DNA of 64,000 nucleotides. It comes from CAVUWL01 sp963787415 (GTDB lineage Bacteria > Actinomycetota > Thermoleophilia > Solirubrobacterales > 70-9). Below, in pieces: positions 8,264 through 17,443 of the stretch (position 1 is its first letter; each line of letters starts with the position of its first letter). The DNA lies in NCBI GenBank assembly GCA_963787415.1, contig CAWBCO010000002.1:372001-436000 (forward strand), in the 5' to 3' direction. Both the position numbers and the translations under genes were made by a program. Below the pieces are notes generated by a model. The model did not search any database. It was given only the letters and a program-made list of their open reading frames with translations, and was not told the origin of the DNA.

Positions 8264-8267
8264 CCAA

Positions 8268-11147
8268 TTAGGCGGCGAGCGGCTCGCGTCGCTTGCGAGG
8301 CGCACGCTTGCGCTTCGGGGTCCCGACAAGATCTGCGAGGAAGCGCCCGGTATAGGAGGACCGGACTGCAGCAACCTCCTCGGGCGTACCGGTGGCAACC
8401 ACCTCCCCCCCCTCCTCGCCGCCCTCGGGCCCGAGATCGATCAACCGATCGGCGGTCTTGATCACGTCGAGGTTGTGCTCGATCACAACGACAGTATTGC
8501 CGGCGTCAACCAGCCGACCGAGCACGTCGAGCAGTCGCTGCACATCGGCGAAGTGCAGGCCGGTGGTCGGCTCATCGAGGATGTAGAGGGTGTCACCGGT
8601 TGCAACCTTGGAAAGCTCACTCGCCAGCTTCACCCGCTGTGCCTCCCCCCCTGAGAGCGTTGTCGCCGCCTGACCAAGGCGAATGTAGTCCAGTCCAACG
8701 TCGTGCAGGGTGCGCAGGCGGCGGGCGATCTTCGGCACGTTCTCGAAAAACGCAAGGGCATCCTCGACTGACATCTCCAACACCTCGGCGATGCTCTTGC
8801 CCTTGAAATGAACCTCGAGAGTCTCGCGGTTATAGCGCTTGCCGTGACACTGTTCGCAGGGAACGTAGACGTCGGGCAAGAAGTGCATCTCGATCTTGAT
8901 CTGCCCGTCTCCACGACAAACCTCGCAGCGCCCGCCCTTGACGTTGAAGCTGAAGCGCCCCGGCTTATATCCGCGCGCCCGCGCCTCCTGGGTCTGCGCG
9001 AAGAGCTGGCGAATATGGTCGAAAACGTTGGTGTAGGTGGCCGGGTTGGAGCGCGGGGTTCGGCCGATCGGGGACTGGTCGATGTTGATGATCTTGTCGA
9101 TCTGGTTGAGCCCGTCGATCCCATCGTGAGCACCAGGGCGCAGCTTTGCCTGGTGCAGGCGATTGGCGACCGCGTGGTGCAGGGTCTCATTGACGAGGGT
9201 CGACTTACCCGAGCCCGAGACTCCTGTCACGCAACAGAAGATGCCGAGAGGAATTGCTACGTCGATGTCTTTTAGATTGTGCTCGCGGGCGCCCCGTATG
9301 AGCAGTGCGCCCCGCGGATCGCGCCGCACACCTGGAACCTCGATCTTGCGCTTGCCGGAGAGGTACTGACCGGTGAGCGAGGCTGGATTACGCGATACCT
9401 GAGCGGGAGTTCCCTCGGCGATCACGTAACCGCCGTGCTCACCTGCGCCGGGCCCCAGATCGAGCAGATGGTCGGCAGCCATCATCGTTCCCTCATCGTG
9501 CTCGACCACAATCACCGTGTTGCCGAGGTCGCGGAGCCGATCGAGGGTCGCGATCAGCTTTTCGTTGTCGCGCTGGTGCAGGCCGATCGATGGCTCATCG
9601 AGCACGTACATGACGCCTACCAGGCTGGAGCCGATCTGGGTAGCGAGGCGAATCCGCTGCGCCTCACCGCCCGAAAGCGAGCGTGCCGAGCGATCGAGAG
9701 AGAGATAGCCGATCCCAACATTCTCGAGAAAGGTCAACCGTTCGGATATCTCGCGCACGATCAATCGAGCAATCGCGCGCTCGGTCTCGTTCAGATGCAG
9801 TGCAGCGATCCACTCAGCCGCAGAGCGCGCCGACATCGCGCTGTAATCGGAGATGCTGATTCCGCCGATCTTTACCGCCAGGCTCTCCGGCCGCAGCCGC
9901 GCGCCCTTGCACTGCGGACACGGCCGCTCTGCCATGTAGCCCTCGATCCGTTCGCGATTTGACTCCGAATCGGTCTCCTCGTAGCGCCGCTGCAGGTTGT
10001 TCACGATCCCTTCAAAACGAACCCGATAGGAGCGGCGCCGACCAAAGCGGTTGGTATAGGTCACCTGGTGGCGCTCCTCGCCGGTTCCGTCGAGGAATAT
10101 CTCGCGCTCTGACTTCTTCAACTTCGCCCAGGGCCTGTCGACATCGACCCCGTACTCCCTGGCGACGGCGGCGATCAACCGCCTCCAGTAGGCGGTAATT
10201 CCACGGTTCCACGGTTGAAGGGCGCCCTCGGCGAGCGAAAGGGTCGGGTCGGGGACGACCAGTTCGGGATCGATCACGCGCTGAAAGCCAAGACCGTGAC
10301 AGCCCTCGCAGGCCCCGTGGGGAGAGTTAAAGGAGAAAATCCGCGGCTCGAGCTCGGGGATCGAGGTACCGCAGTTGAGACAGGCAAACTGCTCACTGAA
10401 GAAGAGCTGCTCGGCGGCGGACCCATTGATGATCTCGACCTCCACCAGCCCAGCGGCAAGCCCCGCGGCCGCCTCCACGGACTCCGAGAGGCGGCGCCGG
10501 AGATCCGCCTTCATCACGAGCCGATCGACGATTACCGAGACATCGTGTTTGAACTTTTTATCGAGGACGATCTCCTCGTCGAGACGACGAAGCTCGCCGT
10601 TAACCTTGACCCTCGAGTAGCCCTCCAGGCGCATCTGCTCAAAGAGCTTTCCGTACTCTCCTTTTCTGCCGCGCACGACAGGCGCCATCACCATGAACCT
10701 CGTCCCCTGCTCAAGGGTCATCAGCCGGTCAACAATCTGCTCCTGGGACTGTCCTGCGATCAGCTCGCCGCAGGTCGGGCAGTGGGGGATGCCGATTCGC
10801 GCCCACAGCAACCGCAGGTAGTCATGGATCTCGGTCACCGTGCCAACCGTGGAGCGGGGATTGCGCGAGGTCGTCTTCTGGTCGATTGAAATCGCCGGCG
10901 AGAGACCCTCGATCGAGTCGACGTCGGGCTTCTCCATCAGGCCGAGGAACTGGCGCGCGTAGGCAGATAGCGACTCCACGTAGCGACGCTGGCCCTCGGC
11001 ATAGATCGTGTCGAAGGCAAGGCTCGACTTACCAGAACCCGAGAGCCCGGTAATCACGATCAGCGCGTCGCGCGGCAACTCAACATTGACGTCTTTGAGA
11101 TTGTGCTCACGGGCACCTGAAATGACGATTCGATCCGAAGCCGGCAC
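8268..11147 (-). CDS. uvrA: Excinuclease ABC subunit A
   Basis: UvrA is the damage-sensing ATPase of nucleotide excision repair and loads UvrB. The 959-residue protein has two ABC ATPase modules with Walker A motifs GLSGSGKSS near residue 33 and GVSGSGKSTL near 650, two ABC signature regions (LSGGEAQRIRLATQ and LSGGEAQRVKLASE), and zinc-finger cysteines (CPTCGELIAG, CLNCG, CEGCHGLG, CEVCRGDG with CEQCHGKR). The GTG start at 11147 lies only 8 bases below a candidate -10 and 20 bases below an SOS-box-like dyad, so LexA control is likely. uvrB lies upstream in the same direction, about 420 bases away, so the two probably have separate promoters. Confidence 0.97.
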   Translation of the reverse strand: MPASDRIVISGAREHNLKDVNVELPRDALIVITGLSGSGKSSLAFDTIYAEGQRRYVESLSAYARQFLGLMEKPDVDSIEGLSPAISIDQKTTSRNPRSTVGTVTEIHDYLRLLWARIGIPHCPTCGELIAGQSQEQIVDRLMTLEQGTRFMVMAPVVRGRKGEYGKLFEQMRLEGYSRVKVNGELRRLDEEIVLDKKFKHDVSVIVDRLVMKADLRRRLSESVEAAAGLAAGLVEVEIINGSAAEQLFFSEQFACLNCGTSIPELEPRIFSFNSPHGACEGCHGLGFQRVIDPELVVPDPTLSLAEGALQPWNRGITAYWRRLIAAVAREYGVDVDRPWAKLKKSEREIFLDGTGEERHQVTYTNRFGRRRSYRVRFEGIVNNLQRRYEETDSESNRERIEGYMAERPCPQCKGARLRPESLAVKIGGISISDYSAMSARSAAEWIAALHLNETERAIARLIVREISERLTFLENVGIGYLSLDRSARSLSGGEAQRIRLATQIGSSLVGVMYVLDEPSIGLHQRDNEKLIATLDRLRDLGNTVIVVEHDEGTMMAADHLLDLGPGAGEHGGYVIAEGTPAQVSRNPASLTGQYLSGKRKIEVPGVRRDPRGALLIRGAREHNLKDIDVAIPLGIFCCVTGVSGSGKSTLVNETLHHAVANRLHQAKLRPGAHDGIDGLNQIDKIINIDQSPIGRTPRSNPATYTNVFDHIRQLFAQTQEARARGYKPGRFSFNVKGGRCEVCRGDGQIKIEMHFLPDVYVPCEQCHGKRYNRETLEVHFKGKSIAEVLEMSVEDALAFFENVPKIARRLRTLHDVGLDYIRLGQAATTLSGGEAQRVKLASELSKVATGDTLYILDEPTTGLHFADVQRLLDVLGRLVDAGNTVVVIEHNLDVIKTADRLIDLGPEGGEEGGEVVATGTPEEVAAVRSSYTGRFLADLVGTPKRKRAPRKRREPLAA

Positions 11148-11155
11148 TTCAAGCG

Positions 11156-11161
11156 ATTCTA
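11156..11161 (-). promoter_or_regulatory. Candidate -10 of uvrA promoter
   Basis: On the minus strand TAGAAT ends 8 bases before the uvrA GTG. Transcription would then start at or just before the GTG, predicting a leaderless or nearly leaderless mRNA. The SOS-box dyad at 11168-11181 falls in the -10/-35 spacer. No good -35 is visible. Confidence 0.45.
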
Positions 11162-11167
11162 CGCAGG

Positions 11168-11181
11168 CGAACGGTTGTTCC
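11168..11181. promoter_or_regulatory. SOS (LexA) box upstream of uvrA
   Basis: CGAACGGTTGTTCC agrees with the Gram-positive/actinobacterial LexA consensus CGAACRNRYGTTYC at 13 of 14 positions; the mismatch is in the central spacer. It sits 21 bases upstream of the uvrA start, overlapping the likely promoter, which is where a repressor would block transcription. uvrA is a classical SOS gene. Confidence 0.7.
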
Positions 11182-11565
11182 CCTCCCGACTCGTAAACGC
11201 CCGGCGCCCTGGACCTACTCTGGATGGGGCAAAACCTCCGAGCAAGGCAACCAAATGCACGGCGCAGCTTCTCAAATGCGAGCTGGGCGCCCGGCCGATT
11301 CCGCGAGAGCCTTTAGCGCGCCAATCTGCGGCTCCGATCCGATCCGCTCGCACAGTGAGTAGCCTCCAACCAGATCAGTCGAGCACTGGTCGGTTTCGCC
11401 GGGCTGCAGGCGATTGATTGGCGCCACAGCGGTCCTGGCTCGAGCGCGGCTCCGGCCACGTTCGTCTGAATTCGGACCCCTCAGGATGTCCGTGAGCGGG
11501 CTTGATGTCGGCAACCTGGTTGGAGCCGAGCTCCCTTGCCCCTTGCCGCAATCTGAGACGTCGGC
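11182..11565. other. Intergenic region between uvrB and uvrA; no gene recognised
   Basis: About 380 bases downstream of the uvrB stop. Several short open frames exist on both strands, but none has a recognisable product, a convincing start site, or protein-like composition. No clear intrinsic terminator for uvrB is seen. Confidence 0.5.
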
Positions 11566-13563
11566 TTAGGCACCGGTCCGGATTCCGTCGAGGTCGCGGC
11601 GCAGCTCTTTGAGCTCGTCACGAAGGCGTGCGGCCTCCTCAAAGCGCAGATCCTCCGCTGCGCGAAGCATCTCCTCCTCCAACGCGACGATCGTTCGCTC
11701 CAGCTCGGCCGGGCTGGCAAAGTCCTCGCTGCGTTTGCGTCGCCGCCTACGCGGCGAGCGATCCTCCATCGCGAGGAACTCGCTCATCTCTGAGATTCCC
11801 TTGCGCACCGTCTCGGGCGTGATTCCGTGTTCCTCGTTATAGGCCAGCTGGATCGCGCGGCGTCGGTCGGTCTCGCGGATCGCCGCTCGCATCGAGTCGG
11901 TCTCGCGATCGGCATACATCAGCACCCGTCCGTTGACATTGCGTGCCGCCCGACCGATCGTCTGTACCAGGCTCGTCTCGCCGCGCAGGAAGCCCTCCTT
12001 GTCGGCGTCAAGAATCGCAACCAAGGAAACCTCGGGTAGATCAAGGCCCTCGCGCAAAAGGTTGACCCCGACCAAGACGTCGTAATCGCCCAGACGCAGA
12101 TCGCGGATGATCTGAATCCGTTCCAGAGTGTCGATCTCAGAGTGCAGGTATCGCACCTTGATCCCGTACTCGAGCAGGTAGGCGCTCAGGTCCTCGGCCA
12201 TCTTCTTGGTCAGAGTGGTGACCAATACCCGGTCTCCCGACTCGGCCCGGACCCTGATTTCATTCATCAGGTCATCGATTTGGTTCTTGGTCTCGCGCAC
12301 CTCGATTGCCGGATCGATGATCCCGGTCGGGCGCACGATCTGCTCAACCGTTCGGCTGGCCTCGGTTCGCTCAAATGGGCCCGGGGTGGCCGACACCATC
12401 ACCAGCTGATCGACCCGCTGCAAGAACTCCGCGAACTTGAGCGGTCGGTTGTCGATTGCCGAGGGAAGTCGGAAGCCGTAATCGATCAGGGTCTGCTTGC
12501 GCGAGCGATCGCCCTCATACATCCCCCCGATCTGGGGGATCGTCTGGTGAGACTCATCGACAAAGACGACAAAATCGTCGGGGAAGTAATCGATCAGGGT
12601 GTGCGGAGGGCTGCCCTCCGGTCGGCCGTCGAGAATCCGCGAGTAATTCTCGATCCCAGAGGTGAAACCCAACTCCTTGAGCATCTCGAGGTCATATGCG
12701 GTGCGCTGGCGCAAGCGATGCGCCTCCAATTGCTTGCCCTGTTCCTCAAGCTCGGCCGTGCGCGAGTTCAGTTCCGCCCGGATCTCCTCGACCGCGCGCT
12801 CCAGGGTCTCATCCCGAGTCACATAATGCGATGCTGGCCAGACCGAGACGTGATCGATGGTGTCTAGGACCTCGCCGGTGAGTGGGTCAAAGTGCTGGAT
12901 GCCCTCGATCTCATCGCCGAAGAGGGCAATCCGATAGGCGGACTCCGCGTAGGAGGGCATGATCTCCAAGACCTCGCCGCGGGCCCGAAAGGCACCGCGC
13001 CCAAGCACAGCGTCGTTGCGCTGATATTGCATTTTGACCAACTTGCGCAGGACCTCATCGCGATCGATCTGATCGCCAACTTTGAACAGCTGCATTTTTT
13101 CGTTATAGACCTGCGGCGAACCGATCCCATAGATACAGGAGACCGAAGCGACGATAACCACGTCGCGCCGAGCAAACAGCGCCGCCGTCGCCGCATGGCG
13201 CAGGCGGTCAATCTCGTCGTTGATCGAGGAGTCCTTCTCGATGTAGAGATCCTGGGCCGGAACGTAGGCCTCCGGCTGGTAATAGTCGTAATAGGAGACG
13301 AAATACTCAACCGCGTTGTCTGGGAAGAACTCCCGGAACTCGTTGCAGAGCTGGGCGGCCAGTGTCTTGTTATGGGCGATCACCAGCGAGGGACGCTGCA
13401 CGGCCGCGATCGTCGCCGCCATCGTGAAGGTCTTGCCGGTCCCGGTCGCCCCCAGCAGGGTCTGAAACCTCTCCCCCGCCGCCAGCCCCGCCGCCAGCCC
13501 GGCGACCGCCTCGGGCTGATCGGCGGTTGGCGTATAGGCGGGGTTTAACTTGAACTCGGGCAC
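11566..13563 (-). CDS. uvrB: Excinuclease ABC subunit B
   Basis: UvrB is the helicase-like damage verifier that receives DNA from UvrA and recruits UvrC. From the GTG at 13563 the protein has about 665 residues and begins VPEFKLNPAYTPTADQPEAV, matching the family N-terminus. Motifs include Walker A GATGTGKTFTMAA, the beta-hairpin YYDYYQPEAYVPAQDLYIEK, the helicase box VFVDESHQTIP, QTIGRAARN, and a C-terminal UVR domain (EEEMLRAAEDLRFEEAARLR) that binds UvrC. The frame stays open for another 102 codons upstream with no UvrB similarity, so the longer start at 13869 is rejected. No SOS box was noticed near it. Confidence 0.95.
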   Translation of the reverse strand: MPEFKLNPAYTPTADQPEAVAGLAAGLAAGERFQTLLGATGTGKTFTMAATIAAVQRPSLVIAHNKTLAAQLCNEFREFFPDNAVEYFVSYYDYYQPEAYVPAQDLYIEKDSSINDEIDRLRHAATAALFARRDVVIVASVSCIYGIGSPQVYNEKMQLFKVGDQIDRDEVLRKLVKMQYQRNDAVLGRGAFRARGEVLEIMPSYAESAYRIALFGDEIEGIQHFDPLTGEVLDTIDHVSVWPASHYVTRDETLERAVEEIRAELNSRTAELEEQGKQLEAHRLRQRTAYDLEMLKELGFTSGIENYSRILDGRPEGSPPHTLIDYFPDDFVVFVDESHQTIPQIGGMYEGDRSRKQTLIDYGFRLPSAIDNRPLKFAEFLQRVDQLVMVSATPGPFERTEASRTVEQIVRPTGIIDPAIEVRETKNQIDDLMNEIRVRAESGDRVLVTTLTKKMAEDLSAYLLEYGIKVRYLHSEIDTLERIQIIRDLRLGDYDVLVGVNLLREGLDLPEVSLVAILDADKEGFLRGETSLVQTIGRAARNVNGRVLMYADRETDSMRAAIRETDRRRAIQLAYNEEHGITPETVRKGISEMSEFLAMEDRSPRRRRRKRSEDFASPAELERTIVALEEEMLRAAEDLRFEEAARLRDELKELRRDLDGIRTGA

Positions 13564-13961
13564 CGAGGTGACGATAGCGTGCTCCCAGGGTGAGTCCCTG
13601 GGGCTCTCAAGCGGCTCCCCCTCGGTCAGCTGACGCAGCGTGCAGCGCAGCATCGCCCCAGAATCCAGCAGGGGACCTAACCCTGGGCGATCAGAATTCC
13701 CCGCAGCCAACCCGAGGGGGGTCCGCCAAAAAAAGGGGCGACTGGCAATCGAGCCGAGAATCGTCTCGCCGAAGGCGACCGGGTAGAAAAAGGCGAGCTT
13801 CCAGGTCGGACCGTTAACCAAACAAGGCGCCGTGCCAGTGCGCGACAGCCAGCCCCGCGAGCACTCCAATTCCGATGACCCCTGTCATGCGGGCATCAGC
13901 AGAGCCCGCGTCGGTGAAGCGTTGATCCGAGATGAGGCCCGCGCGTGGGAGACTGCAGCAC
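13564..13961. other. Divergent intergenic region uvrB / DoxX-like gene
   Basis: About 400 bases. The uvrB frame remains open to 13869 on the minus strand, encoding residues unlike UvrB (for example WKLAFFYPVAFGETILGSIA). A 24-codon minus-strand ORF with one hydrophobic stretch lies at 13814-13888. Either could be the remnant of a small membrane protein, but neither is convincing. Confidence 0.4.
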
Positions 13962-14327
13962 ATGAGCCGATCGAAACCGCTCCTTGCCGGATTTTTTGCC
14001 TTCGCCGGAGTGATGCATTTCCTCGCTCCGCGAAGCTATGAGTCGATCGTGCCACGCTGGCTTCCGCTACGCCGCGAGGCGGTGATCATCAGCGGTGCTG
14101 CCGAGATTCTCGGCGGCGCGGCGGTCCTTCCCTCCCCGACTCGCCGCTTCGCCCGCTGGTGGCTGCTTGGCCTGCTGCTCGCCGTCTTCCCGGCCAACGT
14201 CCAGATGGCGATCAGCCCCGAGCGGGTTCCGGGGCTCGACCCTCGCCTCCCTCGCTGGGTGCTTTGGGCGCGGCTACCCCTGCAACCGCTGGCGATGCTA
14301 TGGGTCTGGCGCGCAACCGAGGACTGA
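13962..14327 (+). CDS. DoxX-family small membrane protein
   Basis: A protein of about 121 residues from the ATG at 13962 (GGGAGA nine bases upstream). It has roughly four hydrophobic helices and DoxX-family features: an N-terminal helix ending in FAGVMHFLAPRSYESIVP, then GAAEILGGAAVL and LLAVFPANVQMAIS. DoxX-type proteins are linked to thiol or redox membrane complexes in some bacteria, but the function here is unknown. The gene stops 8 bases before the convergent 14336 gene. Confidence 0.82.
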   Translation: MSRSKPLLAGFFAFAGVMHFLAPRSYESIVPRWLPLRREAVIISGAAEILGGAAVLPSPTRRFARWWLLGLLLAVFPANVQMAISPERVPGLDPRLPRWVLWARLPLQPLAMLWVWRATED

Positions 14328-14335
14328 GCCGCCAC

Positions 14336-14860
14336 TCAGGGCAAGAACTGCTGTAACAGGCCTCCGGCGGGGCCAAGGAAGGACTGCACGTGTTCAAGCA
14401 GCGAGCGGGCATCACGGATCAGCCTGATCGCCTGCCCGATTGGAATTTCCTCAACAGCGGTGCGCAACGGCGAAGCGATCAGGGGGTTCAGGGCGCCCGC
14501 CCTTTCAGCGTCATTCACAGCTCGCAGGAGCCCCGCTCGAATCGCCGCGACCAGTTTCGCGTTGTTGATTCGGTAGCGGCGGACGAATTCTTCCCGCCCC
14601 CGCGGTGAGGCCAGCGCCCGCGCCAGCGCCTCACGCGAAACCCCCAGCTTGCAGGCGGCGCCATCGAGCGCCGAGAGCGAGAACTGCTCGGCGATCGCTT
14701 CGATGCCTTGGGGGTTTCGCCAGGGCCGTGGCTTGCAGGGATTCTGGGTCTTCTCCGGCACGTAGGAGGCACCACCAGCCACCGCGTAGACGCCAACGAG
14801 CACCAGCGCGGCTGCCAGCGCAGCGCCGATCAGCAGCCGACCCCTGGCCACTGCGCTCAA
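14336..14860 (-). CDS. Membrane-anchored protein of unknown function
   Basis: A 174-residue protein I do not recognise. Residues about 8-30 are a single hydrophobic helix (signal anchor or uncleaved signal), followed by an extracytoplasmic segment with two cysteines (NPCKPRPW and DGAACKLG). The rest is helical, with a helix-turn-helix-looking stretch (LSALDGAACKLGVSREALAR). Its start overlaps the stop of the MFS gene by 4 bases (ATGA-type), so it is probably co-translated with that transporter and may act with it. Confidence 0.7.
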   Translation of the reverse strand: MSAVARGRLLIGAALAAALVLVGVYAVAGGASYVPEKTQNPCKPRPWRNPQGIEAIAEQFSLSALDGAACKLGVSREALARALASPRGREEFVRRYRINNAKLVAAIRAGLLRAVNDAERAGALNPLIASPLRTAVEEIPIGQAIRLIRDARSLLEHVQSFLGPAGGLLQQFLP

Positions 14861-16230
14861 AGCTCGACCCTTCTTGCCAACCCGATCGGGATCAGGGCGA
14901 GCAAGCCGAGCAGCGCACCGATCAGAAAGGACGGGCTGAAAGCATGGGTGGCGCCGCGATTGAGCTGTTCTTGCAGTTCGCCGCGAAGCCCGATCACCTC
15001 GGCTCTTTCGCTCGGTTCGCTGGGCAGCGGTTCGAACGCTGGTCCGATCGTCGGCACCTTGCCGCGCTGTGCTGCCATCCGGGCCTCGATGCGCTGGGCG
15101 AGTTCAATCTTGACCAACGGGCTGACCTTTGAATCGAGAACCACGGCGGTGCCCGCTTCGATCGCATCGTGGCGTTGTTGGGCGATATCGGCGGTGAAGA
15201 TCGGAGTCAGAGCAAGAAGGCCGATGACGACGCCCGCGTGGCGCGCCGCGATCGTCCACCCACCATGGATCGCCTGAGGAGCCCTTCCCCCCAAGGCGGT
15301 CTCTGTCAGCGCCGAGAGGACCAATGAGAGTCCAACCCCGACCAGGACCTGGGGTGGCAGGGTGAGCAGCACCTCAGCCCTGGGCAGCAGTCCGAGGCCA
15401 CCCAGGCCGCCCGAGACGAGGATCGCTCCCGCCGCGGCCCGTGCCCTCGCACTGGGGACCAGCGGCCTCAATCGAGTCCCGGCCAAAGCCGAGAGCGGCA
15501 TCGCCGAGACCACAACCGCCGCCTCGATCGGACTCAGGCGCCATCCTTCGATCAGCAACAAGACAAGGAGGAAGAGGGCAGCCGCAATCGCCGCGGAGAC
15601 CATCGCCAGGGCCAGATTGGCAAGCAGGTGCGGGCGGGCACTGGGGCGCAGCTCCGGTTCAATGAGCCCCGTCGCCGCCTCGTGCCTGGCGACAGCGAGG
15701 ATCGGAGTTGCGGCGGCGAGCGCGATCGGAACCTGCAGCAAAAAGATCGACTGCCAGGAGACCAACTCCGTGAGGATTCCGCCAATCGCTGGGCCAAGGG
15801 CAGCCCCGGTGGCGCCGGCGCTTGCCCAAATCGCGGCCGCGCGGCGCTCCGATCCAACCGAGGCGGGCAGCAGCTCCAATGTGGCGGTCACCGCCGCGGC
15901 CCCACCGAGGGCCTGCACACAGCGAGCGACGATCAGGGTCGAGAGCTGATCGGAGAAGCCGCAGGCGAGGCCGGCACCGGCAAAGACGGCTAACCCGATC
16001 GAGGCCATTCGCCCCGGTCCGACCCGGCGGGCGAGCAAAGCCGCCGGAACAGCTGCAAGGGCGATCACGAGATTGAAGGAGACGAGCACCCAGGTGACTC
16101 CGACGATGCTCGTGTTTAGGTCGCGGTAGATCTGGGGCAGGGCCAAGACGACTACCGAGGAGTCGGCCAGGACGAGGCCAACCGCGAGAGCCAAGGCGGC
16201 GACCCGCGGTCTTGGCGCTCCGCCGCTCAA
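14857..16230 (-). CDS. MFS transporter, DHA2/EmrB-like
   Basis: About 457 residues from the TTG at 16230. That start is supported by AAGGAG nine bases upstream and by a TTGA overlap with the transglycosylase stop. Many hydrophobic helices are present, with the drug/H+ antiporter-type first loop LADSSVVVLALPQIYRDLN, motif A-like LLARRVGPGRMASIG, and motif C-like GATGAALGPAIGGILTE. A polar segment of about 90 residues precedes the last helix (IEARMAAQRGKVPTI and onward), probably a large outside loop. The substrate is unknown. It sits between a lytic transglycosylase and a signal-anchored protein. Confidence 0.85.
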   Translation of the reverse strand: MSGGAPRPRVAALALAVGLVLADSSVVVLALPQIYRDLNTSIVGVTWVLVSFNLVIALAAVPAALLARRVGPGRMASIGLAVFAGAGLACGFSDQLSTLIVARCVQALGGAAAVTATLELLPASVGSERRAAAIWASAGATGAALGPAIGGILTELVSWQSIFLLQVPIALAAATPILAVARHEAATGLIEPELRPSARPHLLANLALAMVSAAIAAALFLLVLLLIEGWRLSPIEAAVVVSAMPLSALAGTRLRPLVPSARARAAAGAILVSGGLGGLGLLPRAEVLLTLPPQVLVGVGLSLVLSALTETALGGRAPQAIHGGWTIAARHAGVVIGLLALTPIFTADIAQQRHDAIEAGTAVVLDSKVSPLVKIELAQRIEARMAAQRGKVPTIGPAFEPLPSEPSERAEVIGLRGELQEQLNRGATHAFSPSFLIGALLGLLALIPIGLARRVEL

Positions 16231-16787
16231 TATCCCAGCTCCTTGGCGTAGGTATTGCGGTAGTCGCGGCGCTTTTCGAGTACCTCGGCGACGTAGCTGC
16301 GGGTCTGCGTGAGCGGGATATCGTCGAGCTTGAGTGAGGCACCACCCCACTTATCGGCGTTCCCTGGACCAGCGTTGTAGGCGGCGAGGGCGGCGACCTC
16401 GTTGCCGCGGTAGCGGTCGAGCAGCTGGCGCAGGTAATAGGTGCCGTAGCGGATATTCAGTTCGGGGTCAGAGAGATCTTCAAGCTTGAAGGTTGTCCCC
16501 CCACTCATCCGCTCGATCTCTTCGGCGGTGGCCGGTGTGATCTGCATCAGGCCCCTTGCACCAGCTCCCGAGGTCTGTTCTCGAAAACGCGACTCCGAGT
16601 AGATGACGGCAGCGATCAGCGCCGCATCGACGCGCTTTTCACGCGACTGCTGGCGAATGATGTCCTCATGCTCGAGGGGCAGGGTGAGCTCCTGCAGCGC
16701 GTGATCGAAGTCGCCCACGACGCCGAGGGAGAGCCCGGCGAGGACGCCAATGCCAAGCACGACGGCGGCGATCAACCACCGCCTCAC
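16227..16787 (-). CDS. Lytic transglycosylase (SLT domain)
   Basis: A 186-residue protein with an N-terminal membrane anchor (residues about 4-25) and a soluble-lytic-transglycosylase domain. The catalytic Glu lies in AAVIYSESRFREQ, followed by GARGLMQITPATAEEI and the substrate-groove motif ALAAYNAGPGNADKWGG. It would cleave the MurNAc-GlcNAc bond of peptidoglycan outside the membrane. The stop overlaps the MFS start by two bases. coaE lies upstream in the same direction, with 67 bases between. Confidence 0.93.
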   Translation of the reverse strand: MRRWLIAAVVLGIGVLAGLSLGVVGDFDHALQELTLPLEHEDIIRQQSREKRVDAALIAAVIYSESRFREQTSGAGARGLMQITPATAEEIERMSGGTTFKLEDLSDPELNIRYGTYYLRQLLDRYRGNEVAALAAYNAGPGNADKWGGASLKLDDIPLTQTRSYVAEVLEKRRDYRNTYAKELGY

Positions 16788-16854
16788 CGCGCCGGCCCGC
16801 GCTCGACCCGCCCGCCCGCGTCCGGATCATCCTGACCGCAAGCTGCCCGTGCGC

Positions 16855-17433
16855 TCATTTCTCCAGGGTCTCGACCAGGGCGGACAGCGAATGCTCAAGA
16901 TCCTCCAGGGTGCCATCGTTTTCGATCACGTGCGCGGCGCGGCTGGCCTTTTCCCCCTGCGCCAACTGGCGAGCATCGCGCTCGCCGACCAATGCCTGGC
17001 CACGTGCCTCTGCGCGTGCGCGGCGCAGCGCCTCAGAGGCGACGACCGCGATCGTCGTATCGAAGGCCGCCTCCATTCCAGCCTCAAACAGCAGCGGTAC
17101 CTCGACCACCGCGATCTTCACCTCAGCTGGCAGCGAGCCCAGCCAGGCTCCGATCCGTTCACCCACCAGCGGATGGATCTGGCCCTCAAGCCAGGAGAGC
17201 TGCTCGGGGTCTGCGAAAACGATCTCGCCGATTCGGTCGCGGTTCACCCGTCCCCCTGACTCAACCGTGGAGCCCCAGCGCCGCCGAAGTCGTCCGATCA
17301 ACGGGTCGGAGTCAAGCAGCTCATGGACCACCGCGTCGCTTGAGAGGGTGGCCGCCCCGAGCCGGGCAAATGCCGCGAGCGCCTCAGACTTGCCGGCCGC
17401 GATACCGCCGGTGAGGCCGATGGTCAGCGACAT
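16855..17433 (-). CDS. coaE: Dephospho-CoA kinase
   Basis: CoaE phosphorylates dephospho-CoA at the ribose 3' position, the last step of coenzyme A synthesis. From the ATG at 17433 it has 192 residues, beginning MSLTIGLTGGIAAGKSEAL with the Walker A motif at residues 8-15, then DAVVHELL, HPLVGERIGAW, and the lid region VVEVPLLFEAGM. An in-frame Arg/Pro-rich extension upstream lies inside the rpsA coding region and is not CoaE-like. coaE follows rpsA by 10 bases, a common actinobacterial pairing. It connects with panCDB at 3-5 kb in the same pathway. Confidence 0.95.
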   Translation of the reverse strand: MSLTIGLTGGIAAGKSEALAAFARLGAATLSSDAVVHELLDSDPLIGRLRRRWGSTVESGGRVNRDRIGEIVFADPEQLSWLEGQIHPLVGERIGAWLGSLPAEVKIAVVEVPLLFEAGMEAAFDTTIAVVASEALRRARAEARGQALVGERDARQLAQGEKASRAAHVIENDGTLEDLEHSLSALVETLEK

Positions 17434-17443
17434 CGACCGGTGG

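Noticed and set aside
11272..11514. 80-codon minus-strand ORF between uvrB and uvrA
   Set aside because: Composition is not protein-like, there is no start signal, and no family is recognisable.
13564..13869. N-terminal extension of UvrB
   Set aside because: The extra 102 codons have no UvrB similarity. The family N-terminus starts at the GTG at 13563.
13814..13888. 24-codon minus-strand ORF with one hydrophobic stretch
   Set aside because: Too short, with no ribosome binding site or recognisable relative; may be chance or a remnant.
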